Assembly (NCBI GenBank): GCA_947650285.1 | Contig: CANTFL010000146.1 | Coordinates: 124,001-188,000 of the forward strand | Direction: 5' to 3' | Length of the DNA stretch: 64,000 nucleotides | Source: Hyaloperonospora brassicae | Taxonomy: Eukaryota; Oomycota; Peronosporomycetes; Peronosporales; Peronosporaceae | Shown here: positions 54,812-64,000 of the stretch, in pieces | Layout of the letters: each line of letters opens with the position of its first letter | Numbering within the stretch: position 1 is the stretch's first letter | The notes under the pieces: generated by a model | Told to the model about the DNA's origin: nothing | What the model saw: the letters and a program-made list of their open reading frames with translations, nothing else | The model's database searches: none | Translations under genes and position numbers: made by a program

Positions 54812-56669
54812 TTTTTGTATGGTCGTTTATAGTGGTCCACTGTTGTGGTCGGTGGTATGGGTACGTGTAACCTGGTACGCGACGAGGGTACGCACCCATC
54901 GGTTGAGACCCCTTGCAGAAATGATGGATACTTGTTCGAGTCGATATGAGAGGGGACGAGCGATTCGTCCCAGTGGCTACAACTTTTTACGACACACCAG
55001 AGCTGATATGAATATCGACACTATGCCAGTACACACTCGTCGTACGTCGTTGCTCTGGACAATTGGAGACATAGCATGAATTAGCATCTCGACTGTGCAC
55101 ACGAGCGTTTCGCTACATAGTACACACGTGTCACGTGTTGCCACTGTATTGGTTTGTAGAGAGACGGACGGATACAAACGTACCACAGTTCAAGAATGAG
55201 CACCTTCTACTACAGCCGCGTTGGCTCAAATGAAGCAAAACGGCGCCCATGCGCATGACTCGTTCTCGTAAAGTGGCCAGTATGGCATATTTGAACAAAA
55301 TCGATTGTTGATGCATTGCGGTACAAGACAGATGAAGCAATCACGCAATGGGCACTTGCTTTTTGGCAGCTCGGGTGGAGCGACGGCACGTGATTGTTTG
55401 GCCATACACACGATTCGATCGCATACAGGACAAGTGACTTGTCAACCCTGCTTGCATTACTATGCATGACCAGTGGTCTCACACAGGGTTCGATCGTCGT
55501 GCTGCTACCTACATCATTCCAGCTCATGATGACCACGTCAGGCTACATACAGCAAACATCGACGCGAACAAGCTTCACGGGCTATTGCCAGATGTGGCCC
55601 GATACAAAGATCTACAAAGGTGTCGTCGCCATTCGGTGCGAAAATAGACGACACGCCATCTCACAGCAGTTTATAGCCGTACATGACCTTATGCGCTTTC
55701 ATGCTAACCTACTTGCTTCCTTCGCAAACGCCATTATCACAATGATCAACACATCGTTCGGTTGCATCGCTTCCATCCAATCGTGCTGTATCAACGAACG
55801 TATCTTGTAGCAGTATGAAACAGAACTGGGTCAATCATAGCTTACTTGTTGCCTACACAGCGCTACTTGGTGTGCGTTTCGCGTCATTTGTTCATCGCAC
55901 GCGGTGACGCTTCACCACTTCGAAACGACAGCGTATCTTTCGGCAACATGGTCATTATGATCTTCTTGTCACCTGACTTACAGAGCAAACGAGGCAGCTT
56001 TTGCGACCTGTGCAAGTTTGCTAATCGGTATCGAGACGTATGAACGGTTCGCTTTGGCATCTATGGTTATAGTGCTGGTACTTCAGCATGTATCTATCTG
56101 CTAAGCGAATTATTTCGCAAGTCTCGTCTCCCATCTATGTTACGCATGTGTCTCTGTAGCTATTTCGATCCAGTGACGCTACCTATCGCTCGTTGGTCAA
56201 ACTACCTTGGACGGCAAGCAAGCCCCGTGCAAGCTGCTAAGCTACATGCAGAACACGATTTTGCTTGCTACCATGCCAATGCATGGGCTTGGTTTTCACG
56301 GTCTTTATCTTTTGTAGCTTCTCGTCAGCCGGAATAAGTGAGTCTGCATGAAGTTTCGAAAAAGGTTCGGACGCTTACATGCCTACAAACATGATTCTCA
56401 TACGATGAAAGAGCGTAGGTGCTTTGACGTCAAGGTCGGCCACTTGGCACGTGGTCTAGAGAGCGCGACTTGGATGGGGGTCTCATTGCTCTAAGGCGGT
56501 GTGGCGTAATGACCCTCTTATCCACAGTTCATAACCAACGCATACCATTGCAGAAAACATCGACGGGGTACATTCGACGACTTGTCAATCGCCAGTCTCA
56601 TTTTTATTCACAGCATTCGATAGTTGTAACAACAAGTGATGGTGGCTCAATTACGAGGTACAGCTGTCC
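54812..56669. other. Gene-free region, 1.9 kb
   Basis: Between the USP start and the cysteine-synthase stop. Short random frames only; no repeat partner seen in this window. Confidence 0.55.
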
Positions 56670-57890
56670 CTAGACTGTCATCGGATACTTGACCCCTCCC
56701 ACAAAGTCCAGTGGCAATGAGCCTTTCTTGGCCTCAGCTTCCTGAGGAAGCAAGTTGTGTTCCTTGAGCCATGCCTCGTTATACAGTTTGCTGCCGTAGC
56801 GAACACCGCCGTCGGTCAGGATCGTCACGATAGTGTGGCCTGGACCAAGCTCACGCGCCATCTTTACCGCTCCCAAAACATTGAGCGCGCTGCTAGGCCC
56901 TACGAAAATGCCGTCGTTTCGCAGCAAGAAGTAGCTCATGTCGACAATCTCCTGATTCGTAGCAGTAATCCCCCGATCAACGATCGACTCGCGTAAGTTG
57001 TTTGTCACATGCGACAGCGCAGCGACACCTTCTGCAATGGTCCATCCTTTAGCCATGGGCACAATCTCGAATCCGTTTTCCATCGTACTTGTCAAGCGAC
57101 CGTTGTTGACAAACGCAGACATGGCCGCAGTCTCTTCCGGGTCAATGAGCCACACCTGCACATCCGGGTTACGCTCCTTAAAAAATCTCGACATTCCTGC
57201 GATCGTTCCCGACGTTCCAGCTGACGTCACGAATCCGTGAATCCTTCCTTGAACCTGTGTCCAAATTTCAGGTGCCGTGCCCTCGTAGTGCGCCCGCATG
57301 TTGGCAATATTGTCGAACTGGTCCGGGCAGTACGCGTTCGGCGTTGTCTCTGCAAGATATCGCGCGACATGAAAGAAGTGGTTCTTGTCCGACATGCATG
57401 TCGTCGGCAGCACATGTACTTGTGCACCCATAACTTTCATCATCTGCACCTTTTCGCTCGCTGTGATATCCGGCATTGTCAGCTGGGTCTTGTAGCCTCG
57501 AGAAGCTCCAAGCAAGGCCAAGGAGACCCCCGTGCTGCCTCCTGTAGCCTCAATGATTGTTCCTCCCGGCTCAAGCACACCGCGCTCTTCTGCATCGAGA
57601 ATGAGCGACTTGGCCACACGGTCCTTGATACTGCCGCTTGGATTTGTGTACTCGGCTTTGGCGAATAGTTTGCAGCCCGTGAGCGTTGACAAAGTCGTAA
57701 GTTCAAGCAGCGGCGTGTTCCCCACAGAAGCGAGGAGATCTACCGGAGCAGCAGCGAAAGAAGGAACATGGCGTCTTTGGTTCAACTGCTCAGCTGAACT
57801 CGACACGATCGAGAGGGGTCGGCACGAAAAGCGCTTAGAAGGGGCGATACACAGCCCATGACGATGGAACGTGGAGAAATTGCGAGTCAT
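56670..57890 (-). CDS. Cysteine-synthase-like PLP enzyme with organellar presequence
   Basis: 406 residues from ATG at 57890. The first about 45 residues are Arg/Ser/His-rich with few acids (MTRNFSTFHRHGL), a probable mitochondrial presequence. The enzyme shows SVGNTPLLEL, the PLP lysine in NPSGSIKDRVAK (Lys89), TGGSTGVSLAL, the phosphate loop GTSGTIAG and GPSSALNVLGA. The family makes cysteine from O-acetylserine and sulfide, or related beta-replacement products. The frame stays open upstream to 58211 but that part lies inside the TIR unit, so the start at 57890 is preferred; only 8 nt separate it from the TIR end, so leader and promoter must lie in the element. Confidence 0.9.
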   Translation of the reverse strand: MTRNFSTFHRHGLCIAPSKRFSCRPLSIVSSSAEQLNQRRHVPSFAAAPVDLLASVGNTPLLELTTLSTLTGCKLFAKAEYTNPSGSIKDRVAKSLILDAEERGVLEPGGTIIEATGGSTGVSLALLGASRGYKTQLTMPDITASEKVQMMKVMGAQVHVLPTTCMSDKNHFFHVARYLAETTPNAYCPDQFDNIANMRAHYEGTAPEIWTQVQGRIHGFVTSAGTSGTIAGMSRFFKERNPDVQVWLIDPEETAAMSAFVNNGRLTSTMENGFEIVPMAKGWTIAEGVAALSHVTNNLRESIVDRGITATNQEIVDMSYFLLRNDGIFVGPSSALNVLGAVKMARELGPGHTIVTILTDGGVRYGSKLYNEAWLKEHNLLPQEAEAKKGSLPLDFVGGVKYPMTV

Positions 57891-57898
57891 GAAGGGTT

Positions 57899-60518
57899 GG
57901 GATCGTAAACACTGGAATGCGAGGAGATGGGATCGTAAACACTGGCATGCGCTCTGCGAGGATAGAACGGACGCGAGATTGCTGTTCATACTGACCATCC
58001 GTCCAGCGGCTCTTTTCGTTACGTGGGACTTTTCTTGCGTTTGCTTCCAACATTTTATCACTCCTGAAAATAAAATACCCACTTTTTTACGGGTAAACAG
58101 AGACCCAAACTGGCTGGACTCGCTCGATGTGTACAGGGAGCAACCACGTCCGTCACGACACGTACCTCTGTAGTAGTACATGCGGTGCCGTGATGCTCGA
58201 CTGAGAGGCATGCGAACGTTTTGTCTCTGAACTTCTGTCGTATCAAGGCGCTCGTTTTTCTACAAGTGCGACGCTGCAAGTCTACGAGTCTCCCAGCATT
58301 CAGTAGTGCTTGGGGGTGGTGAAACTGCCCAGCCTTGTCCTTGTCAGACAGCGGCGATTGCAACGAGTAGCAAGCTGCTATCGCCTCTCCACCATATACA
58401 CGATATTAACGATTCCAAAGGGTATTGCGATGCGATTGCACGTGATGCCGCCCGCCGATGGATATCACGGGACCTTTTCGGCACGCCTCTGGCCGTGGTG
58501 TCGTTGTGAGCGTCCAGTACCTTCAAGCAAGCGGACGGGCAAATGCACTCTCAACGATAAGGCGCTTGGATCGCCGGAAATGCAAAAGCGCGTTATCTGC
58601 ATGGCGTGTCCAGCACACATTGATGCCACTAGAGTAGCTCGGGTGGCGTTTTTCTTCGTCGTCTCCATTCATTCTGCCCTCTCGCTTTGTCTCACAATCA
58701 AACCAGCAATCACATCGATCGTCGCGTTGTTGACGCCACAATCTGTCCCATTTATACATTTACTGATTCGTAATGTTGCCAACGTAAACGTCATCACGCA
58801 GCCAGAGTGAACCAGTGCACGCGTGACACGTGCTCCTGCTCGTCAGTCCTGTTTTTCCCACCCAGCTCCACCCAGCTCCACCCAGCCAGCAACCGACTCA
58901 CTCCTCAACTTCCAGGCATTCCCCCATATCGCGACTCGCAATCTTGACTCTTATCGCAAATGGAGAAGGCTAATGCGGATGCCAAGTGGTCTGCACATGC
59001 AACGACGTATAGCTCGGTCTTCGGTCCGATGAGTCAGTTCTGGGCCGCCGACGCACTGCAAATTGCGCACCGTGACATTCGCGAGAAAATTGAACACAAT
59101 GCAAAGTCGAGTGTTCCTTTCCACTTCCTGGACGTTTGCTGTGGCCCTGGAGTCCTTAGCTTCGAATTCGCACGTCGATATCTCCATACGAAGACGGACA
59201 TACGCATTACCGCGTCGGATTGGTCGGACGTAATGTTGCAGCAAGTGACTAATGCGCTGGAAGACGACGCCGCGTTACGTCCGTTCCGTGCCGCGATCAC
59301 CCCGTTGCAAGCAGACGGAACGAAACTGGACAGCATTCCGACTGCATCGGTCGATGCCGTCGGCTCGACTTTTGGAATCAGTGCTATCGGCAATCGCACC
59401 TCAGCGTGGGCAGCAGCTCATCGCGTGCTGAAAGACGACGGTCTTTTGGTCATCACGACGTGGGGCGCCAAGAGTTCGCATTTAATATGGTTTGATAAGC
59501 TCACCGATATGTTCAATGCTGCAGGAGGTGATGGAGAGCCACTGCCGCTTCCGTCATTGACGGCAGCATCGAAATGCGAGAGGGTGCTGAAGGAGCTACA
59601 AGCTGCGGGGTTCCGGCAGGCCAAGTCATACTGCACGGCACACACGGTTGTGTTTGACGACTTGAAAGCATTGGCACAGGCAACCGCGGACATTCCCTAT
59701 GTAACCGAGTTTTTGAAGAGGCTCACGAAGGAGCAGATAGAAGCGACGCTGATGAACCTGATTGAAGAAGACAGTCGCAAAAACACATACTCGGAGGAAG
59801 GTTCTGCTGCGACAACGACAAGTGGCGATGTAGTCGTTGACGCCTGTCCGACCTTGATTCCATTTACTGCGTTCACGATCGTCGCACGTAAGTGAAGAGG
59901 CCGAAGGAGGTACGGGCAGTAGGCAGCATGACGATTGGATCCGTCATTGTGTCAGGATTGCCACGCCCACCTTTCATAGTCCCAGCTTGACAAAGCTGGC
60001 AAAAGAGACAGAATAAACGTTGTTGATTTCCCTTCTGATCCATCCTGTACGAGCTATTGCAGTATGTTGGTGAGATACAATGTCACGTATCGTACGGAAA
60101 ACAACGTAGTGTTGTCGAAGTCGCTCGTAGAGAAGATCACAAGAAGAACAGTATTGACAGCATACCGCACTGTCTGGGATGAAGCACGTGAGTAACAGTA
60201 TTGTGAGTTAGTCTCAGACCGCAGTTCTCCTTTGACGCCGCAGGTAGACCGGTGATGGAACATGCAAGACAAGAGATACTTTTTCGAACACTAACCGCCG
60301 CTACTCGATGGCCGGAGCCATTTCGGTGCCAGTAAACAGTGACCGCACGTCGAAACATACGTATAGTGCTGACGAGTATCCCGCGATCACCATGGACAAG
60401 TCGGCAAGTTCAGTGTCAGTAGTTGTGTCGCATTGTACGCGCAAGAACTCGACGTTCGTGCTCTTGGATCAATTGTGTGTCAGCTTGTAGTCACTGTCGT
60501 CGAACCGTTTACGACCCC
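57899..60518 (+). mobile_element. TIR-ended 2.6 kb unit carrying a methyltransferase gene, right copy
   Basis: 2620 bp, inverted relative to 27036-29644. The inner end GGGATCGTAAACACTGG (57899 on) is repeated about 30 bp further in; the outer end is CCGTTTACGACCCC (to 60518), so the termini match over 12 bp with one mismatch (GGG[A/G]TCGTAAAC). Homology with the left copy ends exactly at these motifs. No transposase and no visible target duplication. Confidence 0.6.
58960..59895 (+). CDS. Class I SAM-dependent methyltransferase, right copy
   Basis: 311 residues, same length as the left copy and about 87 percent identical. Motif I reads FLDVCCGPG instead of FLDVGCGPG, i.e. the first glycine of the GxGxG SAM loop is Cys. 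Other changes cluster in the C-terminal third. An initiator-like CTCACTCC lies at 58897-58904, about 55 nt before the ATG, conserved in the other copy. Whether SAM binding survives is uncertain; the frame is intact. Confidence 0.82.
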   Translation: MEKANADAKWSAHATTYSSVFGPMSQFWAADALQIAHRDIREKIEHNAKSSVPFHFLDVCCGPGVLSFEFARRYLHTKTDIRITASDWSDVMLQQVTNALEDDAALRPFRAAITPLQADGTKLDSIPTASVDAVGSTFGISAIGNRTSAWAAAHRVLKDDGLLVITTWGAKSSHLIWFDKLTDMFNAAGGDGEPLPLPSLTAASKCERVLKELQAAGFRQAKSYCTAHTVVFDDLKALAQATADIPYVTEFLKRLTKEQIEATLMNLIEEDSRKNTYSEEGSAATTTSGDVVVDACPTLIPFTAFTIVARK

Positions 60519-61489
60519 TACACATTCATGGTGCAGTCAGAGCGCAGACATGCACGAGAAGACCGTTCATGCATCGTGGGACAGAGAGAGCACTCTACGC
60601 ACACGACCTTTCTGGCAACTCGACGCCACTTGGATGGGCTCTCTAGGCTCGTGAACGATGTGACCAGCGTATCCGAAGAACGACAGCGTGTAACACTTCT
60701 GATAGAACGGCAAGTGCTGAGGAGCGTCGTAGTGAGAGATTCGAACGTATAGCGACTACGGACCCAACTGCTCGCTATCGTCGCCAACAAATTGCTGGCC
60801 AAGCGGCAGAGACCTTGTGGTCAACTTTGATCACTTGGTTTCCCAGCCTGAACCCCTTGCGATTGCAATAAAGCTGTACAAGCAGCAATGGATGGCGAGA
60901 TAACGACTATGCACCTATTCTCATGCCCTAGTGAGTCGGACCCTCTGTGCGAATAGAAGTTCGGGCTACTCAAGACATTGGACGCAATGCTGTACACGCC
61001 GCAGCGCTCATAATGCGCTCGTATTGACAACTGCAACTCTTGAAAACGTTCGTGCACTCTGACAGTGTGAGCTTGCGCGACGTTGCACGGTAGATGCATG
61101 CTATTGTAGCAATCCCTCCCCATCAAGCGCTTACATCACATCCCCAGTGATATCAAGTTGCATGACAAAAGAAGAGCTGTCTACTCAGCGCTTTCGTGCA
61201 GGCGCTTAGCTGTGTCTGACTGTCTATGTTTCGTTCCATGACCGCCATCGTCGTTCATAAATTGTCTGCACCGGATGCCCTCTTCCATTTACCTTCTGGC
61301 GTTCAAAGTGATGGTCAGCATGTGTTTACTCGCATCGATGTCATGACGATACACCGAAACTTCCCGAGATGTGCAAACAAACAGAAGCTGTGTGAGACAC
61401 GTCCATACGAGACACAACACCTCAGTACTTTCGATGCCTTTTCCACCACATTCAGCTTTTCTATCCCCACTCGAAAGATAGCGAACGTT
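60519..61489. other. Intergenic region
   Basis: Between the right TIR unit and the LINE. No gene or repeat supported. Confidence 0.5.
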
Positions 61490-61508
61490 CTTCAGTCGTG
61501 CGCTCTAT
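61490..61508. repeat. Left target duplication of LINE
   Basis: CTTCAGTCGTGCGCTCTAT, identical to 63457-63475. Confidence 0.9.
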
Positions 61509-63423
61509 ATCTCGGCTGTACCGCCAATTCCTGTGGGCGCACGCTTCTGTGCCTGCCGTACGTCGGCACAAAATTAACCCGGGTCTCCTCTTTACGCCCC
61601 AGAAGGCAGGCGGGGTTGGTCTGGCCTCGTTCGAAGTAGCCGTCAAAACTCAGCGGACGAAGCACGCGTTGCGTTGGCTTACGCAGCCGCATGACAAATA
61701 TTTTACAGCATGGCGGCGCTGGACATATAGCGTGGGAGGTTCCACATCGGCTCTCGTCCCGGCGCTCCATCCGTCTGCTTCAACAACGTTTGACATCAGG
61801 CGAGGACCTGGTCGTTCCTCTCTGGCGCAGGATCTCGAACGGCTCCTAGCACCCTCCCCTGAACAAGTGCTGTCGATTCGGGCCAGATTAGACGCGCATC
61901 ACGCTCGTATGTCTGTCGGGGCGAGCAGTCAGTGGGACGGTGACGAATGGTTAATTTCATACCATCAAACGTTTCCTGACCATCCCGCTGTTGCTGATCA
62001 CCGGATGGATACATTAGCCGCTTTCTGGGGCCGCTTTCACTGGGATGGCAATCCTTGGATTTAAGGGCCAGACGGCAAGCCCCTAGAGCGGGCCAAATAT
62101 GCCCGGATACCTCCATGTTTACTGCGCAGTCTGTGCATTCGGCGACTGGGGTCACATGAATTTCAATTTACGTTCCCGTCTCTCGGCGGTACTTCGTCTC
62201 GGCATATGCATTGTAAATTACAACGTTGGGCGACTTCGATCCTGCTCTCGTCACCCCACCTTGCTGTCGGTGCGGGACCGGTAGAGCCCGGGCTCGTCTT
62301 ACGTCATCCACCGCCGTTTCGGCGCGCTTATAATTGGTCCCGGGTGCGAGCAGATTTAATTGTCGGGTCCTGTCGGGACCCTGTCGAGTCCGCGAACTCG
62401 GCGATTCGCCTCCGCCAAGATGTCAATGGAATCCATTGGTCGATTGACGGGAATTTACCAGAATTACGGGGGTCGCCTCAGCAAGTGTCTAACTACTGGG
62501 AGCATTCGCACCATCGTACCTTGGTGTTTCATGCCCACCCGGAGCTTCACCGTTTACCTTGGAGTGTGCCAGAGACGGTGGCCAATGTAGATGTGTGGAC
62601 AACGCTTATGAAGCAAGCGTTTCACGTTCATAAACGCCTTCTGCACCCTGGCCTCCAGTCCTGGATGAAGGCCTATGACGCGCAGGCGGTATCGAATAGT
62701 TGGCAGTCAGCTGCATCAAATCAAACGCCTTCCCAAGTTTGGAAACACGCAAACGGGCTAACGGAGTATCAAGTCTGGACATGCTATCGTATCGCGACAA
62801 AGCAGCTAAATCTATACCATGCCGGTCGCACGCTGGACAACAGTTGTCGTACGGTGCTGCACTGCCGGGGACGCAAAGAGACAGCGGCGCACATTTTCTG
62901 GGAGTGCCCAATCGCGCAAGCGTGTTGGTGTCACTTGATAGGACACTGGACCGGTGGGGGTGCGACGAACGCAAATCTTTCCACCTTCTTTCAGCACTGC
63001 GCCAATCGCAAAGCCCCGCCCATTCCACGTCAGCTGAGTTTGCGGTTGCAAAGCCGTTTTCAAGATGACTCTGACGCCGCAGCAACAGAATTCGAACGGA
63101 TCTGGTTCATATTAAGCTCCATCTGCCAAGAACATTTGTGGACCGAGCGGAACTCGGCGGTCTTTAGAGGAGCCGTGACTACTCCATCCGCAAGTGTCCA
63201 AATGTACTGGACACGCGGTGTTCGCCAGCTACGGGCAATTGCAATACGCGAGCATCGAGCCGCGGCTACGGCCGTACGAGGGGCCCGACTTCATGCCTGT
63301 CTTGAACTTCTGATTCAAGAGCCCCGTGGACACCCGCCCTACGCGGGTGTCAGCCACATTCCGCTGCCGCGGCCGGCGCTCATATCCTGGCTCAGGATTT
63401 TTCAGACCTCTTGTCCACATTAA
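61509..63423 (+). pseudogene. C-terminal part of LINE reverse-transcriptase protein
   Basis: One continuous frame of about 638 codons with a single nonsense codon (TAA at 62062-62064). It begins in the region after the RT core (RISRLYRQFLWAHAS) and contains near its end the zf-RVT zinc finger (CRTVLHCRGRKETAAHIFWECPIAQACW region). The RT catalytic part is missing by truncation. The ATG-led frame at 62206 is only the continuation after the stop. Confidence 0.85.
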
Positions 63424-63456
63424 ATATGTCAATAGATGATCATGAAACTCCTCCTC
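61509..63456 (+). mobile_element. 5'-truncated LINE (non-LTR retrotransposon)
   Basis: 1948 bp flanked by a perfect 19 bp direct repeat. The coding part starts at the very first base after the left repeat, as expected for 5' truncation during target-primed reverse transcription. No poly-A tail is visible at the 3' end, which reads ...ATCATGAAACTCCTCCTC. Confidence 0.9.
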
Positions 63457-63475
63457 CTTCAGTCGTGCGCTCTAT
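63457..63475. repeat. Right target duplication of LINE
   Basis: Exact copy of 61490-61508. Confidence 0.9.
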
Positions 63476-63630
63476 TGGAGTCTCAGTCTTTTCGTCCGTT
63501 CCCTCACTCTCGTACCCAATTCAGCGCGTCAAAGATAAAAAACCTCACCCCTCACTTACGTGATATCCTGTCGAAAAAGTGCTGCCAACTGTCAACAAGC
63601 GCCGGCGCCGGCAAGACGACGACGTGAACG
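63476..63630 (+). promoter_or_regulatory. Remaining promoter/leader of the SEC12-like gene
   Basis: 155 bp between the LINE target duplication and the ATG. An initiator-like CTCACTCT is at 63503-63510. Everything further upstream has been pushed away by the LINE. Confidence 0.45.
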
Positions 63631-64000
63631 ATGCAGGTCAAGTACCCGATCATGGGGCTATCCTACGGCCGCGGCTTCTTTGCGATCTGCGGCGGCGGTG
63701 GCTCGCTCAAGTCTGGCATCAAGAACACCGTCGTACGTTGTGTCTCCTTCTCTCTGTCTCTCTTTCTCTGACTCTTGATCGCTGGACGACTACCTCTGGC
63801 TCGTTGTTTGTGACCTGTCCCTCTGATAATGGATATTGTGGCCGATGTTTGTGTCTGAACGAAACCTCTCTCGATTGTAATATGTGTACACACATATGCG
63901 CTCATGCCCATCGATATTGATCCATAGGACATTTACCAGCTCTCGGACACTGACGCGACGGGGTTCACGAAAGAACTCACGGTCGACACGGGCGTGGAAC
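63631..64000 (+). CDS. SEC12/PREB-like WD-repeat protein, 3' end outside window
   Basis: Exon 1 is 63631-63732 (34 codons), intron 195 nt (GTACGT...CATAG, phase 0), exon 2 from 63928 to beyond the window. The N-terminus MQVKYPIMGLSYGRGFFAICGGGGSLKSGIKNTV then DIYQLSD matches the first WD blade of SEC12/PREB, in which the glycine loop GGGG-x4-GIKN is characteristic. The family is the ER-membrane exchange factor for Sar1 that starts COPII coat assembly. Only about 58 residues are visible, so the identity rests on this loop. Confidence 0.65.

Noticed and set aside
57891..58211. N-terminal extension of cysteine synthase from an upstream start
   Set aside because: The extra codons lie inside the TIR unit and the left copy has the same sequence without the enzyme; the start at 57890 begins a good presequence.
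62206..63423. Independent gene starting at the ATG at 62206
   Set aside because: Same frame as the preceding LINE coding sequence, separated only by one nonsense codon and open sequence; it is the LINE protein continuing.

Overview
This window is nuclear DNA of a filamentous eukaryote, most likely an oomycete (Peronosporales type). The inference rests on compact intron-poor genes, short GT-AG introns (62-110 nt, with one of 353 nt and one of 195 nt), oomycete-like initiator motifs (YTCANTYY) 45-130 nt upstream of several starts, and abundant Ty3/Gypsy elements. Species cannot be fixed from the sequence.

Layout. 1-25000 is gene-dense housekeeping sequence: the 3' end of a Cys-rich membrane protein gene, a Use1-type ER SNARE, a 1490-residue multi-IQ myosin, a kinase with a mitochondrial-type N-terminus, ribosomal protein uL2, a LENG1-like spliceosomal-type protein, dihydroxyacetone kinase, a head-to-head IMP3/CBF5 (dyskerin) pair, and an ArfGAP. 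25000-64000 is repeat-rich: two 2.6 kb copies of a TIR-ended unit carrying a methyltransferase gene lie in inverted orientation about 28 kb apart (27036-29644 and 57899-60518). Between them are a decayed Ty3/Gypsy element (30152-38229), a solo LTR (40567-40959), a younger Ty3/Gypsy element with matching LTRs and target duplication (41371-49354), a five-exon USP-type deubiquitinase, and a cysteine-synthase-like gene whose start codon is 8 nt from a TIR. A 5'-truncated LINE with a perfect 19 bp target duplication (61509-63456) precedes the first two exons of a SEC12/PREB-like gene that runs off the window.

Main unexpected signals. (1) The Gypsy elements are saturated, in LTRs and in protein-coding parts alike, with perfect short inverted repeats (7-11 bp stems, short loops), and comparison of the two copies shows at least one compensatory base-pair change and several wobble-preserving changes. 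(2) Both Gypsy copies carry a long antisense reading frame between pol and the 3' LTR, overlapping the chromodomain end of pol; in the stretch compared, differences are mostly synonymous in the antisense frame. (3) The methyltransferase gene appears to travel inside a TIR element with no transposase. Most other genes are ordinary conserved eukaryotic genes working in ribosome biogenesis (IMP3, CBF5, uL2), ER/Golgi traffic (Use1, ArfGAP, SEC12), cytoskeletal transport (myosin) and metabolism (DAK, cysteine synthase).
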